From NCBI RefSeq assembly GCF_000422205.1, contig NZ_ATHV01000065.1:62001-126000 (forward strand): DNA of 64,000 nt, written 5' to 3'. Shown here piece by piece: positions 52,077-61,688 of the stretch. Origin of the DNA: Desulfovibrio sp. X2. Lineage in GTDB: Bacteria > Desulfobacterota > Desulfovibrionia > Desulfovibrionales > Desulfovibrionaceae. The translations under genes were made by a program, and so were the position numbers. The notes beneath the pieces were generated by a model. It was not told where the DNA came from and did not search any database. It saw nothing but the letters and a program-made list of their open reading frames with translations. Within the stretch, counting starts at the first letter, position 1. Each line of letters starts with the position of its first letter.

Positions 52077-52156
52077 TCCCTTCCCCCTGGTCAGGCACGA
52101 ACTTTCAATCCTGCCAGGGACCTATCCAAAAAGCAACAACCTTTTTATACAGCGCC

Positions 52157-52164
52157 TTCTACAA
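52157..52164. repeat. Target-site duplication, right copy
   Basis: TTCTACAA, matching 50667-50674, immediately after the right IS end ATACAGCGCC. Confidence 0.92.
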
Positions 52165-53362
52165 AAGCCGTGCCCTGAGATTATTCCCGGTCTATTATGT
52201 CGGCATCCTGATATCTCTTTCCATTTCATATCACGCGGTCGTCAGCCTCTGGCATGTTCTTCCCGGCAACTTGAAATTTTATTTCGTTTTCCAGAACCTG
52301 TTCATATTCGGCCAGGATCTCTCTTTCCTGCTGACTCCATACCCGTTCGCCATGTCCCTCAATCTCCCGGCATGGACCCTGGCTGTCGAAATGGGCTTCT
52401 ATTTCGTTGCTCCATTCATCGTCAAGGAACCGAAGAGACTGGTGTTTTTTGTCCTATTCGGCTGCATTTACTTGATATCGATAATGTATTTGAATTACCC
52501 CACCGATGCAATAGGCATTTTTTACCCTGGCAAGCTTTTGCAATTCAACTACAATTTTTATGCTTCTTCTTTTGTCTTTTTTGGAGGCGGGGCATTGGCG
52601 TACCATTTGAGCAAAGGAAATCTGAACGTCAACTATTTGATCCTGCTTCTTATCGTTTTCCTGCTGTCATTCACGAAAACCGAAATGCCTTTCTGGCATT
52701 TGCTGTTCGTATGCCTGGCCATTCCGCCGCTCTTCAGCATCACGGCGAGCAATCGCGTGGACAGGATAATCGGCGAGCTCTCCTATCCTGTATACATACT
52801 GCATTTTCCTATTTTGCAATATATCAAGCCACTGACCAAGACGCATCCGCAGTATTTCGGGATCATGACTCTCGGATCATACGTGGCCATCATCTCGTGC
52901 GTATTGGGACTTTTTCTCTATTTCTTCCTGGAGAAAAAGATCAACAGATACCGCCATTCCAAAGTGTTTTTGAAGGAATCCGGATTCGTCCGCAAAAGAA
53001 CCGTGCAAGTTCTTGTCGCGGGCCTGCTGGCAGTCTATTTCATCTTCCCGATGGCCAGCGTCGCGTATATCTACAAGAATCAGGGCCCGTCTCCCCTGGA
53101 TCACGCGAAAGCCGCATCCGATTTGACGGATGCGACATGGGTCAACGGGGTGGCGAGGGAATTCACCGGCTTCTCCGTCCAGGATTCCAGGCAGAATCTG
53201 GAATATTTCACACCAGGCAAGGTGGTGCGGTTCGCCAACGGCATCACGCGCAAGATCGTCGAGGCGAAGGAAAGCGGAGAATATCTCAGCGTGTTCGTGG
53301 AAGGCGAGCCGCTCGACGGGAAGCGGGTGGGATTCCCCCACGAAATCGAGGTGCTCGAGTAG

Positions 53363-54149
53363 CGTCACGTGAAGAAGGCAGGCCACGGCCCCAAGGGAAC
53401 GTCCTCCCGGTTCGGACTCCGAGAGGGAACGGATCGTGCGGATGCGGACGGCGCAGCGGCACCTCCGATCCCGGGAAGAATCCCTGCGCATGAAGATCAC
53501 ACGGGGTTGGCGGAGGTCGCGTGGCCGGCGCGAACTCCGTCGGCGGCATCGTCCCCTGCTCTTCAAGCCCGGCGTGCGATGCGCAAGCCCCCCCATCGTC
53601 GTTTCGCCATAGAGCCCGGGCGGGGCCGACCGGCCGGGGGATCGGCAGGGCCGGAAGACATAGAAGGGCGGCACGAAATTCCGTATACCTGCGCGGCGCA
53701 GGGCAATCACGGGTACGAGCAAGCCTCTGCCCTGCAAAGACAGGCTGCAGCGAATTTCTGGAAGCGATCCTCCACGCACCCGGTTCAGCTCTCCCGATGG
53801 AGCACGTGCGACGCGTCCCGCACAGACGTCGATCGATTTTGCGATGCTTGGCGAGGAGAGAGGACCTGCCGACGTTTTCGTCCGGACGGAGCCGACGCAT
53901 CGGCGGCATCGGACGGCCGAGAAGACCTAGCGGCTGCCCGGGAAGCACGGGACGGGAAGCGCATGGGAGGATGGGGAAGGTTCCGTGCCGGCGCGGCGCG
54001 GCGCGGGTCGGCCTGTCCATCCGTCCCGGAGGGATTCGCCGCGCGGGAGTCGAGGGCCGGAAGCCACGCGGGCTCCGCGCCGCATTTTGCCGTGGCCACG
54101 GGATCCATCCGCCCGCGCGCACGGATATGACAAGGAGATGGGGACATAC
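53363..54149. other. Non-coding gap after the split acyltransferase
   Basis: About 790 bp. Long open frames exist on both strands, but all are proline/arginine-rich shadows typical of high GC. No motif, start site or repeat supports a gene. A promoter for the next gene may lie near its 3' end. Confidence 0.4.
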
Positions 54150-57017
54150 ATGGCCGGCTTAGTGGCATACGCATTCTGGGAGATCGCGCTCTTGCTGTCG
54201 GGCATCGCCGTTGCCCTGTGGTGTTTCCAGGGGAAACGCCGCCCCGACGATCTGGTCGATTTCTGGCTGGTCGCGCTGACGGGCAAGATCTTCCTCGGCT
54301 GCCTCGTTCCCCAGATGCTGGTTCTGACGAAATGCCTCTCGCAGTTTTCGCTGCTGACGCTCGCGTGCATCGCCAGCGCGACGGGGCTCGCGATGTGCAG
54401 GCGCCATGCCGCCGCGCTTCGCGCCGCCTTCCTCCCCTCAAAATCCCTCCTTGCCGCGGCCTGGCCGCACGCACTCCTGATCATCGGCGCGATCCTCTTC
54501 TCGACGTCCATCACGCCGCTTCTCGAAGTGGACTCGCTCAAGGCGGCCGACTCCCTCTTCCGCGCGCTCGTCAACTCCGCCTCCCTGTTCGACTTCCCCT
54601 ATCACTACGTGGCCTTCTGGGAGATGGGCTACATCCCGGGGCTGCTTCTCGGAGGGAAGACGTTCTACTATCCGTTCTTCTCCGTGCAGGCCATCGTCCT
54701 GTTCGTTCTCGCCACCTACGCCGTCTCCAGGAAGCTCGGCGCGACGCGACTGCTCTGCGCACTGCTGGCGCTCTCCGCCCTGCTGTGCGGGCATTTCTGG
54801 ACCATCGCCCCCACCGGAGCCGCGACGCTCAAGAACGACATCATACACGCCGCGGGGACGCTGCTCATGCTCTACGCGGCCCTGCGCGCGCTGCAGGACG
54901 ACATCCTCGACAGGCACCTCGCCGTCCTCGCCGCCGGCGGAATGGCGTTCGCCGGCACCAAGTTCTCCGGGCTCCCGATCGCTTTCGTGCTGCTGGCCAT
55001 GCTGCTGGCGCTCAAGCCGTCCCTGCTGCGGGCGTTCGCGCGCCGCAAGCTTCAGATCGCGCTGGTCCTCGGCGCGCTGTTCACCTCCTCCGGGATATAC
55101 TATGCCCACAACCTGTTCTCGTATGGCAATCCGCTCTACCCCTTCGCCCTCAAGCTGGGGCCGCTGCATCTGCACGGACGGATCCACGTCGAGAAGACGA
55201 AGATAACGGATTACCTCCTCAAGGCCCAGACATGGCGTTATTTCCTGGGTCTGCCGCTCGCTTTGCGGGCATCCGGCATGCTCTTCCCGTTCGTCTTCCT
55301 CGCCTCGATCTTCATCACGCCTCTGGCATTCGCGCGCTCCACGCTCAGGCGACTGAAAGACAATCCGCTGCTGGTCGCGTGGCTCTTCACCGTGTTCCTC
55401 TGGGCGTATTTCTTCTGCATGCCGTGGTCCGCGGGATCCGGAGCGAAGGCGCCGTATGCCTATCTCGCCGAAGGGTACAGCCTGCGCTATGCCCTCGCCG
55501 GCCTGCAGCTCTCCCTCGTCGTTGTGTGCATCGCGCTGCAGCGCATGGGGTGGCTCGGCGCCGTCCTGGCGTACGCGCTCGCCATTGGAGACATCGCCGC
55601 GCGGTATGCGTTCCTCACGAGCTGGATGCCCTTCTACGAGCCGGGCATCTGGGCCTACGTCGCCATCGTCGCGGCGTTGTGGACCGTCATCTTCAAGCTC
55701 CGCAGCGGACTGGCCTTGAGCCTCCTCGCCAGTTTCTGCTGCGGGCTTCTCCTGGCCCCCGCGGCCTATGACCATTTCCAGTTCAGGCTGCTGGGGACGC
55801 AGTACTATGCCGTGGACGAATATCCCCACGGCGCGGCCTACAGGACGGCGCGCAACCTCGTCTGGGAGCCGGGCGACGGCATATCCACCCGTTCCGGGGA
55901 GAATCCGCCCGCCACCGCCGGCTCGGGCTCGCAGTTCGAATACCGGGGGACCGTTTCACTCCGCCAGGCGGGAGCCGGACTCGTCCCAGGCGGGAAGCCG
56001 GCGGACGTTCTCGTGGCCGCGTCACTGCACGAGGCGACCTTCACCAGGGACGACATCATCCTGATGCAGCGCGAATTGCGCCCGGGCGGCTATGTCCTGG
56101 TCGCTCCCCGCATCTATCCGTGGTCCATCAATTTCGGCCATCCCTCCTACGGCGCATCCGGGAGCGGGGTGCAGCACGTCCATCCCTGGTCGCTCGTCTT
56201 CTTCAGGGCGGTGGCCGCGACGAGCGGCAAGGCGCCGCCCGCGGAGCCGATCCCGGTCATGGACGGCTTCCCCCACTCGCTCTTCACCGCGCATCCGAGC
56301 GTCCCGGCGACCGCCACGGGCGGGTACTTCGCCACCATCTTCCCCGCGGGCCTGTGGCGGCTTGCGGACGGCAGGCTCGTCGCAGTGCGGACTCCGCCCG
56401 GGACGCCGATCTCCCTGTACCGGCCGTCCTCCGGGGGCCGGCCCGGGCAGGCGGCCCCCTTCGTGCTCGACGACGACGGCTGGTCCGTGGCCCCGGACGC
56501 TCCCGCCTCCGCGCTGTTCACGAAGCGGCTGCCCCTCCTGAAGGACGGCGCGCTGGACACGGACGCCTGGTTCGTCACCGGGGTCGGGGGATACGCATCG
56601 CGGGTCGTCGCATCGGGCGGCCGGCCCGCGCTCGAGATCTCGGAGCACGAAGACCAGCCCTGGGTCGGTCTGTTCACCCGCCCAGGCATCGGCGGGAGCG
56701 GCCCGGGACGCTACCTCCTGTACGTCGAGGCCACGGCGAACCGTGACCTGACGCTCGACCTGCACGGCTCCTCCCACTCCGCCGACGGCGAGGTCGAGGA
56801 GAACCCCTACGTGGGCATCACCGTTTCCGCCCAGTCGGGCGGGAGCGGCTGGCTCATGTTCGACAGCTCGGACTCGCCCAAGAACGCCATCGGCATCACC
56901 TGGCAGGGCCACGCGGGCGACGCCGTCGTGCTGCACAAGGTCCTGCTGTTCAAGACGGACTGGCCCCTGGGCATGGGCGCCGAAAAGAAACTTCTGCACG
57001 AGGACGACAATGGCTAG
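54150..57017 (+). CDS. Large GT-C-like membrane protein with C-terminal soluble domain
   Basis: A 955-residue protein. Residues about 1-540 contain around a dozen membrane helices with loop motifs such as LLEVDSLKAADSLFRALVNSASLFDFPYHY (acidic first loop) and GTKFSGLPIAF. This layout is typical of GT-C glycosyltransferases using polyprenyl-phosphate sugars. The remainder is a soluble region with beta-rich sequence ending in EKKLLHEDDNG. Of two nearby ATGs (54138 and 54150) the second sits at a workable distance from AAGGAG. It overlaps the following methyltransferase by 8 bases. The donor may come from the HAD-UbiA enzyme downstream. Confidence 0.7.
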   Translation: MAGLVAYAFWEIALLLSGIAVALWCFQGKRRPDDLVDFWLVALTGKIFLGCLVPQMLVLTKCLSQFSLLTLACIASATGLAMCRRHAAALRAAFLPSKSLLAAAWPHALLIIGAILFSTSITPLLEVDSLKAADSLFRALVNSASLFDFPYHYVAFWEMGYIPGLLLGGKTFYYPFFSVQAIVLFVLATYAVSRKLGATRLLCALLALSALLCGHFWTIAPTGAATLKNDIIHAAGTLLMLYAALRALQDDILDRHLAVLAAGGMAFAGTKFSGLPIAFVLLAMLLALKPSLLRAFARRKLQIALVLGALFTSSGIYYAHNLFSYGNPLYPFALKLGPLHLHGRIHVEKTKITDYLLKAQTWRYFLGLPLALRASGMLFPFVFLASIFITPLAFARSTLRRLKDNPLLVAWLFTVFLWAYFFCMPWSAGSGAKAPYAYLAEGYSLRYALAGLQLSLVVVCIALQRMGWLGAVLAYALAIGDIAARYAFLTSWMPFYEPGIWAYVAIVAALWTVIFKLRSGLALSLLASFCCGLLLAPAAYDHFQFRLLGTQYYAVDEYPHGAAYRTARNLVWEPGDGISTRSGENPPATAGSGSQFEYRGTVSLRQAGAGLVPGGKPADVLVAASLHEATFTRDDIILMQRELRPGGYVLVAPRIYPWSINFGHPSYGASGSGVQHVHPWSLVFFRAVAATSGKAPPAEPIPVMDGFPHSLFTAHPSVPATATGGYFATIFPAGLWRLADGRLVAVRTPPGTPISLYRPSSGGRPGQAAPFVLDDDGWSVAPDAPASALFTKRLPLLKDGALDTDAWFVTGVGGYASRVVASGGRPALEISEHEDQPWVGLFTRPGIGGSGPGRYLLYVEATANRDLTLDLHGSSHSADGEVEENPYVGITVSAQSGGSGWLMFDSSDSPKNAIGITWQGHAGDAVVLHKVLLFKTDWPLGMGAEKKLLHEDDNG

Positions 57018-57675
57018 GCAGGTCACGCAGGCATCCGTGGTGGACACCGCCGCAAGGTACGGCAGCGAGCTCTCCGGCATGCACAAGGTCATGGTCAGAT
57101 ACCGGCCCTACATCTGTCCCTTCACGACCATGCTGGACACGATCCCCGAGGGATCGAGCGTCTTCGACATCGGCTGCGGGAGCGGATTCTTTCTCCATGC
57201 CTGCCGCACGCTGCGCGGCGCGACCGAGACCGTGGGCGTGGACGCCAACTGCGCCGCCGTCCGCCTGGCGGAGAACGCCGCGCGCAGGAGCTTCCCCCGG
57301 GAGACGTGCTCCTTCTCGGCCGGCGAGACCTGCGGCGCATGGCCGGACAGGACGTTCGACGTCGTCTCCATCATCGACGTCCTGCACCACGTCCCGCGGC
57401 GGGCCCAGGCGGATTTCATCCGTGAGGCGGGGAGGCGCGTCCGCCCCGGCGGGCTGCTCCTGATAAAGGACATGCTGCCAAGGCCCGTCGTCTGCGGGAT
57501 CATGAACAGGCTGCACGACCTGGTCCTGGCGCGGCAATGGATCTCCTACGTCGACCTGCGGGGCGTCGCCTCCCTGCTGCGCGCCCAGGGCTTCACCCTG
57601 GAGCGCGAGGAGGACGCGACCATGCTCTGGTATGCCCACCGGCTCGTCGTCATGCGCAGGACGGACGCACAATGA
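57010..57675 (+). CDS. Class I SAM-dependent methyltransferase
   Basis: A 221-residue methyltransferase. SVFDIGCGSGFFLHACRTL is motif I, GVDANCAAVRLAEN motif II, FDVVSIIDVLHHVPRRAQADFIREAGRRVRPGGLLLIKDM motif post-I and motif III. The C-terminal SYVDLRGVASLLRAQGFTLERE is common among ubiquinone/menaquinone-type and glycan O-methyltransferases. It overlaps the GT-C-like gene by 8 bases, indicating coupled expression and a shared substrate pathway. Confidence 0.85.
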   Translation: MARQVTQASVVDTAARYGSELSGMHKVMVRYRPYICPFTTMLDTIPEGSSVFDIGCGSGFFLHACRTLRGATETVGVDANCAAVRLAENAARRSFPRETCSFSAGETCGAWPDRTFDVVSIIDVLHHVPRRAQADFIREAGRRVRPGGLLLIKDMLPRPVVCGIMNRLHDLVLARQWISYVDLRGVASLLRAQGFTLEREEDATMLWYAHRLVVMRRTDAQ

Positions 57676-57862
57676 AACGGCTCGGCGGCAAAGCGTCCGG
57701 GCGGCAGGCGCCTCGCGGCAGCAGGGCCTTGAAAATCCCCGCGCGTCCTGCCAAGACAGGGTACGCGGCACGCGGCGAGTCGCCGTGCCGCAGTGTCCTG
57801 ATGGGCTTTGCGCGGAAGTCCCGGGACGCTTCCCCCGCCCGGGGCACTTCTTCGGGGCAGGA

Positions 57863-59320
57863 ATGAAAACTTCGGAACATGGCATGGATACGGAACGCGG
57901 CAGCCAGGACGGAATTCCCCTTGTCACGGACCTCGACGGGACGCTGATCCGGACGGACTCCCTGTGGGAGGGCGTCCTGCTCATGGCGGGAAAGAATCCG
58001 CTGCTGGTCTTCCTCCTCCCCCTCTGGCTCCTGCGCGGCCGGCTCTTCTTCAAGGCGAGGATGCTGCCCTACTGCCTCGAGGCGAGCACCCTTTTCCCCC
58101 TGAACGCGGACGTCCTGCGCAGGCTCGAGGAAGAGAAGGCGCGGGGCCGGGAGATCTACCTGGCCACCGCCGCGCTCGAGCCCATCGCCCGGGTGATGGC
58201 CGAGCGCCTGGGGATATTCTCCGGCGTCTTCGCCAGCTCGGAGGAGCGCAACCTGAAGGGGACGGCGAAGGCGGAGCGTCTCGTCGAGGCCTTCGGGACG
58301 AAGGGCTTCGACTACATCGGCGACTCCTCCGCCGACCTGCCGGTCTGGGCGGCCTGCCGCACGGCCCTGCTCGCCACGGACAGCGCGCGGCTTCTGGCCG
58401 GCGCGCGGCAGCTGAACCCGGACAGCCTGCCCCTGCCCGGCCGGACGGCTGGCCCACGGGACTACCGCAGGGCGGTCCGCCTGCACCAGTGGATGAAGAA
58501 CATCCTCGTCTTCGTCCCCCTGGCCCTGGCGCACCTCTTCACGGCCAAGGCCCTCCTCGCCGCGCTCCTCGCCTTCGTCAGCTTCTCCCTGTGCGCCTCC
58601 TCGGTCTACGTGATCAACGATCTCCTGGACCTCTCCGCCGACCGCCGCCACCACCGCAAATGCCGCCGGCCCTTCGCGGCGGGCGACATCCCGGTCACCC
58701 GGGGGCCCCTCCTCGTCCTCGGGCTGCTGGCTGCCACCGCGCTCTGCTGCCTCGTCCTGCCGCCGCGCTTCGTGCTCATCCTGGCCGTCTACTACGCACT
58801 CACCTTCTCCTACTCCCTGTACTTCAAGCGGAAAGTCATGCTCGACACGGTCAGCCTGGCGGGGCTCTACTTCCTGCGCATCGCCGCCGGCGCGGCCGCG
58901 GTCGGGGTCGCGCTCTCGAACTGGACCATCGCCTTCAGCCTCTTCCTCTTCCTCGGCCTCGGCCTGATGAAGCGCGTGGCCGAGTTGAAGGAGCACAGGG
59001 CGGCCGCCGGGGAGAAGGTCGCGGGCAGGCCATACACGATCGAGGACAGGAACATCCTCGAGATCATGTCCACCTGCAGCGCGTTCAGCAGCATGGTCGT
59101 CCTCGCGCTGTACATCGACAGCCTGCAGGCCTCCCTGCTCTACTCCTCGCCGCTCGCGCTGTGGCTCGCCCTGCCCCTGGCCGTCTACTGGTACGGCCGC
59201 ATACTCATCCTCACGCACAGGGGACAGATGGACTGCGATCCGGTGCAGTTCGTCATCAAGGACAGGGCCACGTGGTGCTGCGCCGTCCTCGGGGTCGCCA
59301 TCATCTTCTTCGCGAAGTAG
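57863..59320 (+). CDS. HAD phosphatase-UbiA prenyltransferase fusion
   Basis: A 485-residue bifunctional protein. Residues 15-190 are a HAD phosphatase (VTDLDGTLIRTDS at 21-33, GDSSADLPVW near 153). Residues about 200-485 are a UbiA-type polyprenyl transferase with INDLLDLSADRRHHRKCRRPFAAG near 251 (Asp-rich motif) and KVMLDTVSLAGLYFLRI as the second motif, plus about eight membrane helices. In related fusions the UbiA part makes polyprenyl-phosphoryl-phosphoribose and the HAD part removes the 5-phosphate, giving a donor for ribo- or arabinofuranosyl units. The start at 57863 follows GGGGCAGGA. Confidence 0.82.
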   Translation: MKTSEHGMDTERGSQDGIPLVTDLDGTLIRTDSLWEGVLLMAGKNPLLVFLLPLWLLRGRLFFKARMLPYCLEASTLFPLNADVLRRLEEEKARGREIYLATAALEPIARVMAERLGIFSGVFASSEERNLKGTAKAERLVEAFGTKGFDYIGDSSADLPVWAACRTALLATDSARLLAGARQLNPDSLPLPGRTAGPRDYRRAVRLHQWMKNILVFVPLALAHLFTAKALLAALLAFVSFSLCASSVYVINDLLDLSADRRHHRKCRRPFAAGDIPVTRGPLLVLGLLAATALCCLVLPPRFVLILAVYYALTFSYSLYFKRKVMLDTVSLAGLYFLRIAAGAAAVGVALSNWTIAFSLFLFLGLGLMKRVAELKEHRAAAGEKVAGRPYTIEDRNILEIMSTCSAFSSMVVLALYIDSLQASLLYSSPLALWLALPLAVYWYGRILILTHRGQMDCDPVQFVIKDRATWCCAVLGVAIIFFAK

Positions 59321-59448
59321 ACGCGCCGCGCAGGCAGCACACCCCCCTGTCCATAATCCGATTTCTCATGATCGATCATCCTCACGCGCCCTCCTGCCGG
59401 ACGTATACGGCGTTCATTCTGAGCGGGCTGAGTCACGTGTGAAATCCT

Positions 59449-59606
59449 CTGTTTAGGGGGCAGCTATGAGTAAAGATTCTGAATTGGCGATTTGAGGGTA
59501 AGCCGGAATGTATACATACCTCCCGGGCAGCGAGATCTGACGGAGCATCTCCTTGAGAGACTCGAGGGACCTTCTTTGTTGTACTGGCCTGTCCCCTAAA
59601 CCTGAG
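59449..59606. repeat. Facing IS-end-like inverted repeats
   Basis: CTGTTTAGGGGGCAG at 59449 and, inverted, CTGTCCCCTAAACC at 59589 look like two opposing ends of related insertion sequences, leaving a 130-bp remnant between them. This starts the right-hand graveyard of the island. Confidence 0.5.
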
Positions 59607-59646
59607 CAAGGGATTTTGCTGGTCTTTGGCCAAAGGAGGAAAGCAA

Positions 59647-59925
59647 ATGGACAGGAAAGGACAAGCACCGGAGCAGATAATCGCCAAGCTGCATGAAACT
59701 GAAGTTTCGTTGGCCACGAGCAAGACGGTGGCCGAGACGTTCCGAGTGTTGGGCATCTGCAAACAAACATTGTACCATTGGTGCAACGAGTACGGTGGAT
59801 TCAAGGTCGACTAGGCCAAGAAGCTAAAGGTAGTGGAGCGGGAGAACGCACGACTGGAGAAGGCTGTGGCCGAGCTGACTCTGGGCAAGCTTATCTTGCA
59901 GGAGGCGGCAAAAAGAAACTTCTGA
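59647..59925 (+). pseudogene. IS3-family OrfA remnant with a nonsense codon
   Basis: Ninety-two codons matching IS3-type OrfA: QAPEQIIAKLHETEVSLATSKTVAETFRVLGICKQTLYHWCNEYGG, then, after an in-frame TAG at 59812-59814 where relatives have CAG (Gln), the leucine-zipper end ENARLEKAVAELTLGKLILQEA. No OrfB follows, so the element is dead. Confidence 0.82.
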
Positions 59926-60170
59926 GCCCGTCAGAGTCCACGTAGGTGCTGTATAATTTTTGGGAAACGCCATCTGCCGTGTTGCTGAACCCTCGTGCAT
60001 GTCAAAATACGCTTCTGGCTTGAGCGTTTCTTGTGCCTTGCTGCTGACGATTGTTGAGCGACCTGGAAAGCGGTGCCCCCTCCTTCTCATCCTCCGAAAC
60101 TTTCTGGTGCCGCTTCGCGGAGGCCTGTTGGGCGAGACGGTAGGTCGTTCTGTCCGGATCTCACGTTTAT

Positions 60171-60279
60171 AGAGTCTACAGACATTGTTCACAGCCAGCC
60201 TGATCCGGCTCATGGGTGTTTTCCCCTGTAATGCCATGTGATTTCGAAGATAGTTGAATTCCTGGAGCCAGCGAGGCAA
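60171..60279 (-). pseudogene. Transposase C-terminal fragment (IS481-like)
   Basis: About 36 codons reading PRWLQEFNYLRNHMALQGKTPMSRI, the typical end of a DDE transposase (the Y-N-x-x-R-x-H-x-A-L-x-G-x-T-P region). Everything upstream is missing, and no terminal repeats can be paired. Confidence 0.6.
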
Positions 60280-60300
60280 CTCGCTGGCTCTTTACTGCGA

Positions 60301-60540
60301 ATGCTCGAAGGTTTTGTCGTATGCCCTTCCCTCGGCAAGCCCGTGCTGGTCATGCGCGAACTGACCGAGCGGCCCGAGTGCATCGAAGCGGACATCCGCC
60401 GCTTCGTGGGCACGGACACGGTGCGCATCGTGGCCGAGACCACCCGCCTGCTGCGCGACCCGGTTCATTATATTCGCCTCGCCACCACGACCAACCCTTT
60501 CGGCGACGGTCGGATGTCGGGGTGCATCGCCGCCGTCCCC
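60301..60540 (+). pseudogene. UDP-GlcNAc 2-epimerase (WecB-like) C-terminal fragment
   Basis: About 78 codons matching the end of WecB/MnaA: SLGKPVLVMRELTERPE, RRFVGTDTVRIVAETTRLL, and NPFGDGRMSGCIAA. The first 280 residues of the enzyme are absent. It hints that an ancestor of this cluster made or used ManNAc derivatives. Confidence 0.72.
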
Positions 60541-60617
60541 GAAGGCGGGCGCTCGCCCCCGCTTTCGGAGACGGCGCGCCCGAGGGCACGGCCACGGCAT
60601 CGAAGGGCCGTTGAGCT

Positions 60618-60692
60618 ATGCGCGGCATCTGCGGGCTGTTCAGCACGTTCCCCGATGCTCTGGCTGACTCCGCGCGCATTGCCGCGGCATAG
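60618..60692 (+). pseudogene. Asparagine-synthase-type amidotransferase N-terminal fragment
   Basis: Twenty-four codons (MRGICGLFSTFPDALADSARIAAA, split here by a stop) resemble the N terminus of AsnB/WbpS-like enzymes, which begin MCGICG. The catalytic Cys2 codon has become CGC (Arg). The match is short and the assignment tentative. Confidence 0.4.
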
Positions 60693-60912
60693 GCCGCCGG
60701 GTCTCGGCGAAGAAGGCGGATTCGCGGGCGGGCAGATCGGCCGTGCCATTCCCCGTGTCCGAAATATGTCCGCTCGGCTTTTTACGCCATGCCAACCCAT
60801 TGATATCATTCACTGCATGCACACGATGCACAGCATGCGCAAACGGGGGTCACGGCGATGAAAAGTCTTTTATTTCAGGTTAGTTGCCGCAAAAAATCCC
60901 TTGAAAACCCGG

Positions 60913-61050
60913 TGAATGGCATTCAAGAGGCCAAGAGTTCAATTCTCTTCAGCTCCACCACAAGAAATCAAAGGGTTTCGGCAGCTTGCCGGAACCCTTT
61001 TTTCTTGCCCAAAAGGCTGATTTAGCCTTCGTGTCCGCTATGTGTCCGTC
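60913..61050. repeat. Right copy of the 138-bp direct repeat (att site)
   Basis: Identical to 26858-26995: it contains the 3' 48 bases of tRNA-Ala and the tRNA terminator, without the 5' half. Beyond 61050 the similarity to the left end continues but with substitutions and deletions. Confidence 0.93.
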
Positions 61051-61099
61051 ACTCCCGACGAACCCTTGTCCCTGCCTGATCCCAGCCATTCAGCCGCCA

Positions 61100-61451
61100 G
61101 ACCTTCTTGACCGCTACGCCGCGTGTCCGCCGATTCCGGTCCAGATGCTCCCGGCGCGCCAGTAATGCTCCCCAGCTCCGGGGCATGAGCGTGTGCTTGC
61201 GGATCCATTCCGCTTGGCAGTATTCGGCGGCTTGGCCGAAGGTCGCGGCGACGCTTTCGTGCTTACCCGCCTTCTCGGGCAACTTGCCCGCATCGAGCAT
61301 GGCCCGCAGACGGCTGTTCTCCTCCCCAAACCGAGTCCTTGCGCCTGAACGTCTTGCGGCAGACCTTCCGGCCGGTCCCGGGATCCCGGTAATGGACGAC
61401 GTACGATTTGCCCTTCCGCAACGAACGGGTCGCGATGGTGACGGTAGCCAT
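61100..61451 (-). pseudogene. Decayed second copy of the island integrase
   Basis: It begins TIATRSLRKGKSYVVHY like the integrase at 27059-28183 but has lost two internal blocks (corresponding to about 27051-27348 and 27440-27930) and carries small indels. The catalytic domain is essentially gone. It marks an older integration event at the same tRNA. Confidence 0.88.
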
Positions 61452-61523
61452 GCTATGTCTCCCTCGGACTTTCGCTCGCCGTGATGGCCCCTCTTTGACT
61501 GTCAACGATGCAGCATCGGTCCC

Positions 61524-61685
61524 TTACGTGGACCTGCCTGGATGATAGCTCGACGCAGCGAAGATCGCCAGCGCCGCCCCGCAATGTGGGCAGCGTTCTT
61601 CGAGCCCCTGAAATAGCTGTTCTTTCCGGGAAGAAGGCGTGGAGCGGGCACGGGACGCAGCAGCCAAAGGACGAAATCCCGGCAC
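61524..61685 (-). pseudogene. Second copy of the CPxC ORF
   Basis: The homologue of 28256-28417 keeps the frame with FQGLEERCPHCGA and ends in TAA instead of TAG. The frame may still be open, but its context (dead integrase and truncated excisionase) suggests it is a relic. Confidence 0.4.
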
Positions 61686-61688
61686 GCA

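Larger units (their letters stand above)
50675..52156. mobile_element. IS1595-family insertion sequence with passenger gene (1,482 bp)
   Basis: Terminal inverted repeats of about 25 bp (left GGCGCTGTATGTAAAGG, right complement GGCGCTGTATAAAAAGG, both continuing TTGTTGCT) bound a transposase on the - strand and a small passenger gene on the + strand. Eight-base target duplications flank it. The two genes converge with stop codons overlapping in a CTAG. Confidence 0.92.
50490..53362 (+). pseudogene. Acyltransferase 3 gene split by an IS1595-family insertion
   Basis: The N-terminal part (50490-50674: VLRLFLALSVVAGHA, FFIISGFYMSM, VLFYK) and the C-terminal part (52165-53362: RALRLFPVYYVGIL, LPAWTLAVEMGFYF, PVYILHFPIL) join in frame when the 1,482-bp IS and one 8-bp target copy are removed. 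That restores a 460-codon OafA-like gene with no other defect. The restored protein has an extra C-terminal domain of about 90 residues after the membrane region. The insertion is therefore recent, and the gene is at present inactive. A truncated product from the ATG at 52271 is possible but would lack the catalytic histidine region. Confidence 0.9.

Noticed and set aside
53286-54130. Open frames of 200-280 codons on both strands after the split acyltransferase
   Set aside because: Arg/Pro/Ala-rich shadows of high-GC DNA with no motif, no ribosome-binding site and mutual overlap.
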